NCBI RefSeq assembly: GCF_002213415.1
Contig: NZ_NJGU01000010.1
Span: 1-64,000, forward strand
Source: Herbaspirillum robiniae
Lineage (GTDB): Bacteria; Pseudomonadota; Gammaproteobacteria; Burkholderiales; Burkholderiaceae_D
Direction: 5' to 3'
Length of the DNA: 64,000 nucleotides
Below are positions 34,997-44,149 of this stretch, one piece after another. The position numbers were made by a program, and so were the translations under genes. Positions within the stretch are counted from its first letter, which is position 1. Every line of letters starts with the position of its first letter. The notes under the pieces were generated by a model. It had not been told where the DNA came from. It searched no databases and saw only the letters and a list, made by a program, of their open reading frames with translations.

Positions 34997-36289
34997 ATGT
35001 CGAACGTACCTAACCACGAAGTGCCTTCCTACCTCGTCCCGCACGGCATCGGTCCGTGGGGCGTCTATCTCGAACAAATCGACCGCGTCACCCCCTACCT
35101 GGGTTCGCTGGCGCGCTGGGTGGAAACCCTGAAGCGCCCCAAGCGCATCCTGGTGGTCGACGTCCCCATCGAGCGCGACGACGGCACCATCGCCCACTTC
35201 GAGGGTTATCGCGTGCAGCACAACACCTCGCGCGGCCCCGGCAAGGGCGGCGTGCGTTTCCACCAGGATGTGACGCTGTCGGAAGTGATGGCGCTGTCGG
35301 CCTGGATGACGGTCAAGAACGCAGCGGTGAACGTGCCCTACGGCGGCGCCAAGGGCGGCATCCGCGTCGATCCCAAGACCCTGTCCCGCGGTGAGCTGCA
35401 GCGCGTCACGCGCCGCTACACCAGCGAGATCGGCATCATCATCGGCCCCAACAAGGACATCCCGGCGCCGGACGTGAACACCGATTCGCAGATCATGGCC
35501 TGGATGATGGACACCTATTCCATGAACCAGGGCAGCACCTCCTCGGGCGTGGTGACCGGCAAGCCGATCTCGCTGGGCGGCAGCCTGGGCCGCCATGAGG
35601 CGACCGGCCGCGGCGTGTTCGTGGTGGGCTGCGAAGCGGCTGCCAAGCGCAACCTGGACCTGAAGGATGCCAAGGTTGCCGTGCAGGGCTTCGGCAACGT
35701 CGGCGGCATCGCCGCGCGCCTGTTCGCGGAAGCCGGCTCGAAGGTGGTTGCAGTGCAAGACCACGTCACGACCGTGTTCAACGCCGGCGGCCTGGACGTC
35801 GCCGCGCTGCAGACCTACGTCGCGCAGAACGGCAGCGTGAAGGGCTTTGCCGGCGCCGACGAGATCACCGACCGCGCCCAATTCTGGTCGGTCGACTGCG
35901 ACATTCTGGTGCCTGCTGCACTGGAACAGCAAATCACCGAAGCCAACGCCAACAACATCAAGGCCAAGATCATCCTGGAAGGCGCCAACGGCCCGACCAC
36001 GCCGGCGGCTGACGACATCCTGCGCGACAAGGGCGTGCTGATCGTGCCCGACGTGATCGCCAACGCCGGCGGCGTGACCGTCAGCTACTTCGAGTGGGTG
36101 CAGGATTTCTCCAGCTTCTTCTGGACCGAAGACGAGATCAACCTGCGCCTGACCCGCATCATGCGCGAAGCCTTCACCGCCGTATGGCAACTGGCCGACG
36201 AGAAGAAGGTGTCGCTGCGCACCGCGGCCTTCATCGTGGCGTGTACTCGTGTTCTGCAAGCGCGTGAAATGCGAGGTTTGTACCCGTAA
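34997..36289 (+). CDS. gdhA: Glutamate dehydrogenase
   Basis: The 430-residue enzyme interconverts glutamate and 2-oxoglutarate plus ammonia with NAD(P). The family landmarks are [22 protein letters not shown], the catalytic Lys in [23 protein letters not shown], and the nucleotide-binding [13 protein letters not shown] (near residue 235). The sequence type ([30 protein letters not shown]) is the NAD-linked/hexameric I group of about 420-430 residues found in Bacillus RocG and many betaproteobacteria. ATG 34997 follows AAAAGGAG. A glutamate-type binding protein and gltIJKL follow, so uptake and breakdown of glutamate are linked. Confidence 0.94.
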   Translation: MSNVPNHEVPSYLVPHGIGPWGVYLEQIDRVTPYLGSLARWVETLKRPKRILVVDVPIERDDGTIAHFEGYRVQHNTSRGPGKGGVRFHQDVTLSEVMALSAWMTVKNAAVNVPYGGAKGGIRVDPKTLSRGELQRVTRRYTSEIGIIIGPNKDIPAPDVNTDSQIMAWMMDTYSMNQGSTSSGVVTGKPISLGGSLGRHEATGRGVFVVGCEAAAKRNLDLKDAKVAVQGFGNVGGIAARLFAEAGSKVVAVQDHVTTVFNAGGLDVAALQTYVAQNGSVKGFAGADEITDRAQFWSVDCDILVPAALEQQITEANANNIKAKIILEGANGPTTPAADDILRDKGVLIVPDVIANAGGVTVSYFEWVQDFSSFFWTEDEINLRLTRIMREAFTAVWQLADEKKVSLRTAAFIVACTRVLQAREMRGLYP

Positions 36290-36371
36290 TAGGGCTTTGT
36301 TCGGAGAATAGGCAGCCAAGGCGACGGCATAAGATCGTCGGCTGCGTTACAGAGGAAGTCAGGGAGGAGAC

Positions 36372-37301
36372 GTGGTTCGTGTGCGTGAGCGCACCGCCGG
36401 GCTTGCAGCCTGGTGGCGCGCGTTATCGTTGATGGCGGTGCCGGCATGGATGTGCCTGGCGCCGGTGTCGGCGCACGCCGAAAATACGCTGGACAAGATC
36501 CGCCGCACGAACACGCTGGTGATCGCTTTTCCCGACCACCATTTCCCCTTCGCCGAATCGACCGGCGACGGTGGCGCCGCCGGTTACTCCATCGACATCT
36601 GCCGCAAGGTGGCCGACGCGGTGCGCAGCGAACTGAAGCTGCCGCAGATGCAGGTGCGGCTCATGCCCATCGACATCAACTCCCGCTTCGAGGTCATCAG
36701 CAGCGGGCAGGCCGACATCGAATGCGGCACCACCACCAACAACGCTTCCCGTCGAAGCCGTTTCTCTTTCACCATTCCTCATTTTTATACGACCACGCGC
36801 ATGATGGTGCGCAAGGAGTCGGGCATACGCACGTGGCTCGACATGCGCGGAAAACGCGTGGTCACGGTGCGCGGCAGCTCCATCCTGCCCTATGTGAAGG
36901 CGCGCGACGCCGCCGGCGTGCTCAGCCTGCGCTGGTCGGAAGTGGCCAGCGACCTGGATGCGGTGGCCATGGTGGCCGACGGCCGCGTCGACGCCTATGC
37001 GGAAGACGACGTGCTGCTGTATTCCTATCGCAGCGCGACCGCCAATCCCGATGCGCTCGAGATCGTCGGCGAGGCCTTGTCGGTCGACCCCTATGCGATG
37101 ATGATGCGCAAGGACGATGCCGCATTCAAGGGAGTGGTCGACCGCGAGATGGTGCGGATGATTTCGGACGGCGAGATCTACGGTATGTATGATCGCTGGT
37201 TCATGCGCCCGGCGGGCACGCGCAAGCGCGCGCTGGGACTGGCGATGGGGTATGTGCTGCGCGACTCGTTGCGCTTCCCGTCGGACAAGGTGGCGGAGTA
37301 G
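36372..37301 (+). CDS. Amino-acid-type solute-binding protein (GltI-like), orphan
   Basis: The 309-residue protein has a signal peptide (ending SAHA near residue 36) and an SBP_bac_3 domain with NTLVIAFPDHHFPFAE, GYSIDICRKVADAVR, the ligand-contacting FEVISSGQADIECGTTTNN and VTVRGSSI. It resembles the GltI protein coded next but is diverged. It starts at GTG 36372, supported by GGGAGGAG. It has no permease of its own and follows gdhA after 82 bases on the same strand. It may feed the same GltJK membrane complex with another ligand or act as a sensor. Confidence 0.83.
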   Translation: MVRVRERTAGLAAWWRALSLMAVPAWMCLAPVSAHAENTLDKIRRTNTLVIAFPDHHFPFAESTGDGGAAGYSIDICRKVADAVRSELKLPQMQVRLMPIDINSRFEVISSGQADIECGTTTNNASRRSRFSFTIPHFYTTTRMMVRKESGIRTWLDMRGKRVVTVRGSSILPYVKARDAAGVLSLRWSEVASDLDAVAMVADGRVDAYAEDDVLLYSYRSATANPDALEIVGEALSVDPYAMMMRKDDAAFKGVVDREMVRMISDGEIYGMYDRWFMRPAGTRKRALGLAMGYVLRDSLRFPSDKVAE

Positions 37302-37770
37302 TTTTTCTGGCATGGATATTGCTGATGGATGTTGGGGTGTGCGGCAGCGCACCAGCGATGGCAGTGCTGCCGACGATGCCGCGAAAGCATGAAGGACGCA
37401 ATCGCAGGCTCATGTAAGATGACGCGGACTTTCGCGCTGAGGGAACCGGCGCCGCAGCGCGGCCGGCAGCGCGCAACGCGATGAAGCACGGCAAGGATTT
37501 CGCACTCTGCGGGGCGGGTTTCGGCATATGGCGTACAATGCCGCCCGCCGCAGGTTGCGCATGAGGAATTCACTGAGGCGCGCAGCGCCGCCGCCCTAGA
37601 GGAGGCGGCCGGCGCGTCCGGATGAAACGAAGGCCAGCGAAGATATGGCTTTTACAATAAAAAGAGGCATGGCAACAGGACCGGCAAGCCTTGCCCCATG
37701 GACTGCTCAGGCTGTTTTTGGGATAGGGCTTTTGGTACACTACGTAAAAATTTTTCCAGGAGGTCACACA
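37302..37770. other. Long leader/promoter region upstream of gltI
   Basis: These 469 bases contain no convincing gene. A sigma-54-like sequence lies at the very start (37308-37323); TACAAT-like and TACACT-like -10 hexamers are seen near 37536 and 37733, both without a good -35. The gltI frame is open back to 37645, but AGGAGGT just before ATG 37771 decides the start. Confidence 0.5.
37308..37323 (+). promoter_or_regulatory. Candidate sigma-54 promoter upstream of gltI
   Basis: TGGCATGGATATTGCT differs from the RpoN consensus TGGCAC-R-N4-TTGCW at one position and keeps GG and GC exactly ten bases apart. Transcription would start near 37334 and leave a leader of about 437 bases. About one such match is expected by chance in a window of this size, so the location is the main argument. 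Confidence 0.35.
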
Positions 37771-38718
37771 ATGAAGTTATTGAAGCTAGCAGGGGTTTTG
37801 GTCGGCGCGAGCGTGCTGATGGGTTCCGTTCACGCAGAGGAATTCAGCGGCCGTCTGAAAAAGATCAAGGACAGCGGCACCCTGACTCTGGGCGTTCGCG
37901 ACTCTTCGATTCCTTTCTCGTATCTGGACGATAAGCAGTCCTATCAAGGCTACTCGATCGACCTGTGCCTGAAGGCCGCTACCGCGATCCAGAAGAAGCT
38001 GGGCCTGACGTCGCTGAACATCAAGATGGTTCCGGTGACCTCGGCCACCCGTATCCCCCTGATCGCCAACGGCACCACCGACATCTCCTGCGACTCCGCG
38101 ACCAACAACAAGGAACGCTGGAACCAGGTGGCTTTCTCGATGACCGAATTCGTGACCGCCAACAAGTTCCTGTCGAAGAAGGCTGCCAACCTGAAGACCC
38201 TGGACGACCTGAAGGGCAAGACCGTCGTGTCGACCTCGGGTACCTCCAACCTGAAGCAGATCACCCAGCTCAACACCGACCGCAACCTGGGCATGAACAT
38301 CCTGGCTGCCAAGGACCACGCTGAAGCCTTCCTGATGGTGGAAACCGGCCGCGCCGCCGCCTTCGTGATGGACGACATCCTGCTGTCCTCGCTGGCTGCC
38401 AACTCCAAGGCTCCCGGCGACTACCAGGTTTCCTCGGAAGCCCTGTCGGTTGAACCGTACGGCCTGATCCTGCCGAAGGGCGACGACGCCTTCAAGAAGG
38501 TGGTCGACGATGCGCTGACCGTGGTCTACAAGGGCGACGACATCAAGAAGATCTACGGCAAGTGGTTCCAGGCTCCGATTCCCCCGAAGGGCGTCAACCT
38601 GAACGTTCCGATGAGCCCGCAGCTGCAAGCCGTGATGGCCAAGCCGACCGATTCCCCGGATCCGGCCGCCTACGCTGCTGTGCCTGAAGCTCAAAAGAAC
38701 ATGGGCAAGAAGAAGTAA
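37771..38718 (+). CDS. gltI: Glutamate/aspartate ABC transporter, periplasmic binding protein
   Basis: The 315-residue precursor has a signal peptide (ending VHA near residue 22) and the SBP_bac_3 domain: GTLTLGVRDSSIPFSY, GYSIDLCLKAA, the ligand site TDISCDSATNNKERW (Cys and Thr/Asn residues typical of GltI) and KTVVSTSGTSN. GltI captures glutamate and aspartate in the periplasm for GltJK. ATG 37771 follows CCAGGAGGT, and codon use is strongly biased toward preferred codons, both signs of high expression. A terminator-like hairpin after the stop should keep the permease genes at a lower level. Confidence 0.9.
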   Translation: MKLLKLAGVLVGASVLMGSVHAEEFSGRLKKIKDSGTLTLGVRDSSIPFSYLDDKQSYQGYSIDLCLKAATAIQKKLGLTSLNIKMVPVTSATRIPLIANGTTDISCDSATNNKERWNQVAFSMTEFVTANKFLSKKAANLKTLDDLKGKTVVSTSGTSNLKQITQLNTDRNLGMNILAAKDHAEAFLMVETGRAAAFVMDDILLSSLAANSKAPGDYQVSSEALSVEPYGLILPKGDDAFKKVVDDALTVVYKGDDIKKIYGKWFQAPIPPKGVNLNVPMSPQLQAVMAKPTDSPDPAAYAAVPEAQKNMGKKK

Positions 38719-38746
38719 TCGGTTCATTGCCTAGCGCAATCTGACG

Positions 38747-38769
38747 AAACGGGGGCCTGTCCCCCGTTT
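38747..38769 (+). terminator. Attenuating terminator between gltI and gltJ
   Basis: A 9-bp GC-rich stem (38747-38755 with 38761-38769) with a 5-base loop is followed by TGTTTAA. It lies 30 bases past gltI inside the transporter operon and probably gives partial read-through. Confidence 0.7.
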
Positions 38770-38912
38770 TGTTTAACCGGCCGTCAAAGTCGCTTGCCCA
38801 GGGGCAACGGCTTTTCTCCACGGCGATCGGTTGAGACCGGAACAAACGCGGCGCGGCATTTGCCTGGTGAGCGCGCCCGACAGACTGACTCGAAACAGAG
38901 ACGAGGCCATTT

Positions 38913-39662
38913 ATGCATTACAACTGGAACTGGGGAATCTTCTGGGAGATGTCTCCCGACGGCATTCCCTATATCGATACCCTGCTGGCGGGCCTGAAAT
39001 GGACCCTGGCCACCGCGGTATGCGCCTGGATCATGGCACTGGTCCTTGGCACCATCTTCGGCACCCTCCGTACAACAACAAAACCATGGGTCGTGCGCAT
39101 CGCCAACGGCTACGTGGAACTGTTCCGCAACATTCCCCTGCTGGTGCAGATGTTCCTCTGGTATTTCGTGATGCCGGAACTGATGCCCGGTTCGATCGGC
39201 GACTGGCTCAAGAGCCTGCCGGACGCGTCCTTCATCACCGCCACCCTGGCGCTGGGCTTCTTCACCTCCTCCCGCGTGGCGGTGCAGGTGACCACCGGCA
39301 TCCAGGCATTGCCGCGCGGCCAGCGCATGGCAGGCGCCGCGCTCGGCCTGACGCCGACGCAGACCTATCGCTACGTGCTGCTGCCGATGGCTTTCCGCAT
39401 CATCATCCCGGCGCTGACCAACGAGTTCGCCGCGATCATCAAGAACAGCTCGGTGGCGCTGACCATCGGCCTGGTCGAACTGACCGCCGCCACCTACTCG
39501 ATGCGCGAATTCACCTTCCAGACCTTCGAGGCGCTGACGGGTGCGACCATCATCTACATCGTCATTTCCGTCATCGCGCTGTTCCTGGCGCGCCTGCTGG
39601 AAAAAGTCACCGCTGTCCCTGGTTATATCTCCAGCGGTAGCACCAGCGCAGGAGGGCATTGA
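38913..39662 (+). CDS. gltJ: Glutamate/aspartate ABC transporter permease GltJ
   Basis: The 249-residue inner-membrane permease has a Trp-rich N-terminus (MHYNWNWGIFWE), about five hydrophobic helices, the pore region GYVELFRNIPLLVQMFLWYF and the EAA loop GAALGLTPTQTYRYVLLPMAFRI. It pairs with GltK, whose gene begins three bases after its stop codon. A single ORF of usual length for GltJ (about 246). Confidence 0.92.
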   Translation: MHYNWNWGIFWEMSPDGIPYIDTLLAGLKWTLATAVCAWIMALVLGTIFGTLRTTTKPWVVRIANGYVELFRNIPLLVQMFLWYFVMPELMPGSIGDWLKSLPDASFITATLALGFFTSSRVAVQVTTGIQALPRGQRMAGAALGLTPTQTYRYVLLPMAFRIIIPALTNEFAAIIKNSSVALTIGLVELTAATYSMREFTFQTFEALTGATIIYIVISVIALFLARLLEKVTAVPGYISSGSTSAGGH

Positions 39663-39665
39663 TCC

Positions 39666-40361
39666 ATGTTCAGCAATTTCGACTTCGACGTCATCCAGCG
39701 CTCGTGGGTCTACCTGTTCACCACAGGCCTGAAGTTCACGCTGGTTCTGACTTTCTCGGCCATGCTGGGCGGCATCATCCTGGGCACGCTGCTGGCCATG
39801 ATGCGGCTGTCCTCCAACAAGCCGCTGTCGTTCATCGCCACGACCTACGTCAACCTGATCCGCTCGATCCCGCTGGTGCTGGTGATCTTCTGGTTCTACT
39901 TCCTGGTGCCGTTCATCGGGGCGTGGATCATCGGCGCTTCCGAGCCGATCCAGGTGGGCGCATTCCAGTCGGCGCTGATCACCTTCATCCTGTTCGAGGC
40001 GGCCTACTACTGCGAAATCATGCGTTCGGGCATCCAGTCGATCCCGCGCGGCCAGGTGTTCGCCGGCTACGCGATCGGCATGAACTACTGGCAGATGATG
40101 GGCAACGTGGTGCTGCCGCAGGCTTTCCGCAACATGACGCCGATCCTGCTGACCCAGACCATCGTGCTGTTCCAGGACGTGTCGCTGGTGTACGTGCTGG
40201 GCTCGGTGCCGGACTTCGTGACCAGCGCATCCAAGATCGCGCAGCGCGACGGTCGCCTGGTGGAAATGTACCTGTTCGTGGCGGTGGTGTACTTCGTGCT
40301 GAGCTTCGGCCTGTCGCAACTGGTCAAGCGCTTCCAGAAGAAGATCGCCATCATCCGCTAA
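39666..40361 (+). CDS. gltK: Glutamate/aspartate ABC transporter permease GltK
   Basis: The 231-residue permease shows TYVNLIRSIPLVLVIFWFYFL, the EAA loop FAGYAIGMNYWQMMGNVVLPQAF and hydrophobic helices. It forms the heterodimeric pore with GltJ. ATG 39666 lies three bases after the gltJ stop, indicating coupled translation. Confidence 0.92.
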   Translation: MFSNFDFDVIQRSWVYLFTTGLKFTLVLTFSAMLGGIILGTLLAMMRLSSNKPLSFIATTYVNLIRSIPLVLVIFWFYFLVPFIGAWIIGASEPIQVGAFQSALITFILFEAAYYCEIMRSGIQSIPRGQVFAGYAIGMNYWQMMGNVVLPQAFRNMTPILLTQTIVLFQDVSLVYVLGSVPDFVTSASKIAQRDGRLVEMYLFVAVVYFVLSFGLSQLVKRFQKKIAIIR

Positions 40362-40428
40362 GCCTATTGACGGCGGCCGGCCGATGACGGCGGGCCGCCC
40401 AACGAATCCAGAAATCCAGGAGAAACAA

Positions 40429-41157
40429 ATGATTGAACTCAACAACGTCAGCAAGTGGTACGGCAGCTTCCAGGTCCTGACCGATTGCTCGACTTCGGTG
40501 AAAAAGGGCGACGTGGTGGTGGTGTGCGGCCCGTCCGGTTCGGGCAAGTCGACGCTGATCAAGACCGTCAACGGCCTGGAGCCGTTCCAGAAGGGCACCA
40601 TCACCGTGGACGGCGTGTCCGTGGGCGACCCGAAGACCAACCTGTCCAAGCTGCGCGCGCGCATCGGCATGGTGTTCCAGAACTTCGAACTGTTCCCGCA
40701 CCTGTCGATCCGTGAAAACCTGACCATCGGCCAGATCAAGGTGCTGGGCCGCTCCAAGGAAGAAGCGACCGAGAAGGGCCTGAAGTACCTGGACCGCGTG
40801 GGCCTGCTGGCGCACAAGGACAAGTTCCCCGGCCAACTGTCGGGCGGCCAGCAGCAGCGTGTGGCGATCGCCCGCGCGCTGTCGATGGACCCGATCGCCA
40901 TGCTGTTCGACGAGCCGACCTCGGCGCTCGACCCGGAAATGATCAATGAAGTGCTGGACGTCATGGTCGGCCTGGCGCAGGAAGGCATGACCATGATGGT
41001 CGTGACCCACGAAATGGGCTTCGCCCGCAAGGTGGCCAACCGCGTGGTCTTCATGGACAAGGGCCTGGTCGTGGAAGATTGCGCCAAGGACGAGTTCTTC
41101 GCCTCGCCGCGTTCGGAACGCGCGCGCGACTTCCTGGCCAAGATCATCACGCACTGA
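40429..41157 (+). CDS. gltL: Glutamate/aspartate ABC transporter ATPase GltL
   Basis: The 242-residue ATPase has Walker A GPSGSGKST (about residue 34), Q-loop VFQNFELFPHLSI, signature LSGGQQQRVAIARA, Walker B IAMLFDEPTSALDP and the switch His in VVTHEM. ATG 40429 follows AGGAGAAA; an in-frame ATG 15 codons upstream has no binding site. It is the last gene of gltIJKL and ends at a strong terminator. Confidence 0.94.
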   Translation: MIELNNVSKWYGSFQVLTDCSTSVKKGDVVVVCGPSGSGKSTLIKTVNGLEPFQKGTITVDGVSVGDPKTNLSKLRARIGMVFQNFELFPHLSIRENLTIGQIKVLGRSKEEATEKGLKYLDRVGLLAHKDKFPGQLSGGQQQRVAIARALSMDPIAMLFDEPTSALDPEMINEVLDVMVGLAQEGMTMMVVTHEMGFARKVANRVVFMDKGLVVEDCAKDEFFASPRSERARDFLAKIITH

Positions 41158-41184
41158 TCCCGGTTCCGGATGGACGAAGGCAGG

Positions 41185-41212
41185 AAGGCCGCACCGGCGA
41201 CGGTGCGGCCTT
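41185..41212 (+). terminator. Terminator of the glt operon
   Basis: A 12-bp perfect stem (41185-41196 with 41201-41212) with a 4-base loop runs into five T residues, 30 bases past gltL. Confidence 0.92.
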
Positions 41213-41376
41213 TTTCGTTTGTCCGACATCAAACCGGCGTGCGCCGGGCCGGAATCGGGACTTGACGGCTACGGTAGAATATCGAGCTTGAAGGACATCG
41301 CGGCCATGAACTCCACCAGCCAGCATCCGCCGGGATGCCTTGCCAGACCACACTCCACACCCGAAAGATCATCGCA

Positions 41377-42411
41377 ATGAGCAACGTACTGACCATCACC
41401 CGCCCGGACGACTGGCACCTGCACCTGCGCGACGGCGCCACCATGGCCGATGTGCTGCCGCACACCGCGCGCCAGTTCGCGCGCGCCATCGTCATGCCCA
41501 ACCTGAAGCCGCCGGTCACCACCACCGAGCAGGCCGCGGCCTATCGCGAGCGCATCCTGGCCGCGCTGCCGGCCGGCATGCAGTTCGAGCCGCTGATGGT
41601 GCTGTACCTGACCGACAATACTCCGCCGGATGAAATCCGCCGCGCCCACGCCAGCGGCTTCGTCAAGGCCGTCAAGCTCTACCCGGCCGGCGCCACCACC
41701 AACTCCGACGCCGGCGTGACCGATCTCTCCAAGTGCTACAAGACGCTGGAAGTGCTGCAGGAAACCGGCATGCCCTTCCTGGTCCACGGCGAAGTGACCG
41801 ACCCGGCGATCGACCTGTTCGACCGCGAGGCAGTGTTCATCGACCGCATCATGAAGCCGCTGCGCCAGGCCATGCCGGAGCTGAAGGTGGTGTTCGAACA
41901 CATCACCACCAAGGAAGCGGCCGACTACGTGCTGGCCGGCGAAGGCCCGACCGCGGCCACCATCACCGCGCACCACCTGCTGTTCAACCGCAACGAGATC
42001 TTCAAGGGCGGCATCCGTCCGCACTACTACTGCCTGCCGGTCTTGAAGCGTGAAACCCACCGCCAGGCGCTGGTGGCGGCCGCGACTTCGGGCAACGACA
42101 AATTCTTCCTCGGCACCGATTCGGCGCCGCACGCCAAGGGCCTGAAGGAACATGCCTGCGGTTGCGCCGGTTGCTACACCGCGCTGCACGCGCTGGAGCT
42201 GTATGCGCAAGCCTTCGACCAGGCCGGCGCGCTGGACAAGTTCGAAGCCTTCGCCAGCTTCAACGGCCCGGCCTTCTACGGCCTGCCGCGCAACGAAGGC
42301 AGCGTGACCCTGAAGCGCGAGAGCTGGACCATTCCGGCCGAGCTGCCGATGGGCGATACCACCGTCGTGCCGCTGTCGGCCGGCGAGCAGATCAACTGGA
42401 AGATGGCCTGA
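41377..42411 (+). CDS. pyrC: Dihydroorotase
   Basis: PyrC closes carbamoyl aspartate to dihydroorotate in pyrimidine synthesis. The 344-residue enzyme is of the short class (Escherichia type): [10 protein letters not shown] gives the first zinc ligands, the carboxylated Lys lies in [19 protein letters not shown] (near residue 102), FLVHGEV and FEHITTKEA give His ligands, and the catalytic Asp is in [10 protein letters not shown] 41377 ([10 protein letters not shown]) is the family-typical start; the frame is open 14 codons upstream. coq7 follows after 72 bases and may share the transcript. Confidence 0.94.
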   Translation: MSNVLTITRPDDWHLHLRDGATMADVLPHTARQFARAIVMPNLKPPVTTTEQAAAYRERILAALPAGMQFEPLMVLYLTDNTPPDEIRRAHASGFVKAVKLYPAGATTNSDAGVTDLSKCYKTLEVLQETGMPFLVHGEVTDPAIDLFDREAVFIDRIMKPLRQAMPELKVVFEHITTKEAADYVLAGEGPTAATITAHHLLFNRNEIFKGGIRPHYYCLPVLKRETHRQALVAAATSGNDKFFLGTDSAPHAKGLKEHACGCAGCYTALHALELYAQAFDQAGALDKFEAFASFNGPAFYGLPRNEGSVTLKRESWTIPAELPMGDTTVVPLSAGEQINWKMA

Positions 42412-42483
42412 TCGTCAGGCGCCGATTCCTTCGTCCCCGGCTGCGGCCGGGATTTCATCGATAGCGACAACAAGGCAGGGTGC

Positions 42484-43110
42484 ATGCAATTCGTCGATCA
42501 ACTGATTTCCGATTTCGATAAGGCGCTGCGCGTGATCAACGGCGTGGTGTTCGAGAGCCGTCCCAATCCCGGGCGCGGCCTGCCTGACGGCGTCATGAGC
42601 GACGCCGAGAAGCGGCATGCCGCCGGGCTGATGCGGGTCAACAATGTCGGCGAGGTTTGCGCCCAGGCGCTGTATGACGCGCAAGGCCGTTTCGCGCAGA
42701 AGCGCGAGATCAAGCACGCCTTCGAGCGCGCCGGCATCGAGGAAGAGGATCACCTGGCCTGGACCGCCGAGCGCCTGCGTGAACTCGGTTCGCACACCAG
42801 CCTGTTGAATCCGCTGTGGTACGGCGGCTCCTATGTGCTGGGCACGATCGCCGCGCGCGTGGGCGATGCGCGCAATCTCGGCTTCGTGGCCGAGACCGAG
42901 CGCCAGGTCGAGCTGCATCTGCTCGGCCACCTGGAAAAGCTGCCGCCGCAGGACAACCGCTCGCGCGCCATCGTCGACCAGATGCGCATCGACGAGATCG
43001 AGCACGGCCAGGCCGCCCGCGACCTGGGCGCAGCCGAGATGCCGGCGCCCATCAAGGGGCTGATGAAGGCCATGTCCAAGGTGATGACCACGGTGGCGTA
43101 CCGGATCTGA
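42484..43110 (+). CDS. coq7: Ubiquinone biosynthesis hydroxylase Coq7
   Basis: Coq7 hydroxylates demethoxyubiquinol, the last but one step of ubiquinone synthesis; it replaces UbiF in many betaproteobacteria. The 208-residue di-iron protein has the ligand motifs: Glu in NNVGEVCAQALY, EEEDHLAW, Glu in VAETERQVELHL and EIEHGQAARD. It acts at the inner membrane face. ATG 42484 lies at a position that fits the family. A terminator follows after 38 bases. Confidence 0.93.
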   Translation: MQFVDQLISDFDKALRVINGVVFESRPNPGRGLPDGVMSDAEKRHAAGLMRVNNVGEVCAQALYDAQGRFAQKREIKHAFERAGIEEEDHLAWTAERLRELGSHTSLLNPLWYGGSYVLGTIAARVGDARNLGFVAETERQVELHLLGHLEKLPPQDNRSRAIVDQMRIDEIEHGQAARDLGAAEMPAPIKGLMKAMSKVMTTVAYRI

Positions 43111-43148
43111 GCCGGCTTGCGGCCAGGGCAATCTGAGTCCCGGAAATG

Positions 43149-43174
43149 AAAAGCGGCCCCCGAGGGCCGCTTTT
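43149..43174. terminator. Bidirectional terminator between coq7 and osmC-like gene
   Basis: An 11-bp perfect stem (43149-43159 with 43164-43174) with a 4-base loop is flanked by A and T runs, serving both convergent genes. Confidence 0.9.
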
Positions 43175-43207
43175 TCTTGGTCCGCCGCCAGGGCGGGGCA
43201 GGGCGCC

Positions 43208-43684
43208 TTACTGCTGGGCGGCGGCCTGGGCCTGGACCTGGACCGTGTCGGTGAGGTCGTCGATGATCTCGAAGGAGTGGGTCATTTCGGCGGTCTTCTC
43301 CAGCATGATCGAGGCCGAGCAATACTTGTCGTGGGACAGCTTGATGGCGCGTTCCACCACGTTGGCCTTGAGGTTGCGGCCGCGCACGGTGAAGTGGAAG
43401 TGGATCTTGGTGAACACCTTGGGATCGGTGTCGGCGCGCTCGGACTTGAGCGTCACGTCGCAGCCGCGCACGTCCTGGCCGCTCTTGCGCAGGATCACCA
43501 CCACGTCGTAGGCGGTGCAGCCGCCGGTGCCGGCCAGCACCACTTCCATCGGACGCGGCGCCAGGTTGCGGCCGCCGCCGTCGGGCGCGCCATCCATGGT
43601 CAGCAGGTGGCCAGAGCCGGTTTCAGCGGTAAAGGTCATGCCGGACAAGCCGGTCCAGCGCACTGTGCATTCCATCTGAGTCAT
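43208..43684 (-). CDS. OsmC-family peroxidase
   Basis: The 158-residue protein has the OsmC fold with both reactive Cys residues: GTGGCTAYDVVVILRKSG and HDKYCSASIML. OsmC/Ohr proteins reduce organic hydroperoxides in the cytoplasm. The start may be ATG 43684 or the ATG three codons later (43675). Members of this sub-branch (YhfA-like) are often of unknown substrate. Confidence 0.87.
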   Translation of the reverse strand: MTQMECTVRWTGLSGMTFTAETGSGHLLTMDGAPDGGGRNLAPRPMEVVLAGTGGCTAYDVVVILRKSGQDVRGCDVTLKSERADTDPKVFTKIHFHFTVRGRNLKANVVERAIKLSHDKYCSASIMLEKTAEMTHSFEIIDDLTDTVQVQAQAAAQQ

Positions 43685-43907
43685 CCAAATTGGTTGGGGA
43701 GGGCGATATTGTAGCTTTTGGCGAGCGATGACGCTGCGGCATCGATGGCGGGGCGGATAGCCGAAAAGGGGAATCGGTGATTTTTGCGATGCGGAAAAAT
43801 ATCGTTCCGGTTATCGAGTGATAACCAGTTTTTGCTTACGGTTGAGTAGCGTGTAACCAACAGTGGTGGGCTTTTCATCGAGGTTCGAAAAAATATTCAA
43901 ATAGATA

Positions 43908-43936
43908 TTGCGATGCACAAACCGCTTTGCTATATT
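43908..43936 (+). promoter_or_regulatory. Sigma-70 promoter of the candidate small RNA
   Basis: TTGCGA (43908-43913) and TATATT (43931-43936) are 17 bases apart, and TGC directly before TATATT gives an extended -10. This is one of the best sigma-70 promoters in the window. Confidence 0.65.
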
Positions 43937-43942
43937 GAATTC

Positions 43943-44033
43943 AACGGAAGTTTTTGCAGCACGTAACGATGTCTCCTCCACCCTCCTCATTGGTGTGGAT
44001 TAAACCCGGAACCACTGTTTCCGGGTTTTTTTT
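43943..44033 (+). ncRNA. Candidate small RNA with CU-rich (anti-Shine-Dalgarno) loop
   Basis: A transcript of about 91 bases is bounded by a strong promoter and by a perfect terminator (10-bp stem 44002-44011 with 44019-44028, then eight T residues). It has no credible reading frame. The middle, 43972-43989, reads TCTCCTCCACCCTCCTCA and offers CCUCC twice, complementary to ribosome binding sites; one copy lies in the loop of a small hairpin closed by CCAC (43978-43981) and GTGG (43995-43998). The poly-U end is what Hfq-binding RNAs show. It may pair with mRNAs near their start codons. The exact 5' end is inferred from the promoter. Confidence 0.6.
44002..44033 (+). terminator. Terminator of the small RNA
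   Basis: A 10-bp perfect stem with a 7-base loop and eight consecutive T residues; no protein gene ends here. Confidence 0.9.
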
Positions 44034-44149
44034 GTCCGTTTCCAGGGCGAAGCAGCCAGATGCTTCTTCAAAAAGTTTCCTTGGAAGCATCGAAATACCT
44101 CCAAAGCCGCAGTCCGTGGCATCCCACGCCACAAAGAGCCTGAAACCTT

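Noticed and set aside
31640-36319. Very long open frame on the minus strand opposite the Atm1 exporter, LysR gene and gdhA
   Set aside because: It has no family resemblance, runs through intergenic regulatory sequence and lies opposite three clear genes. In DNA this rich in GC, antisense frames of real genes stay open for kilobases.
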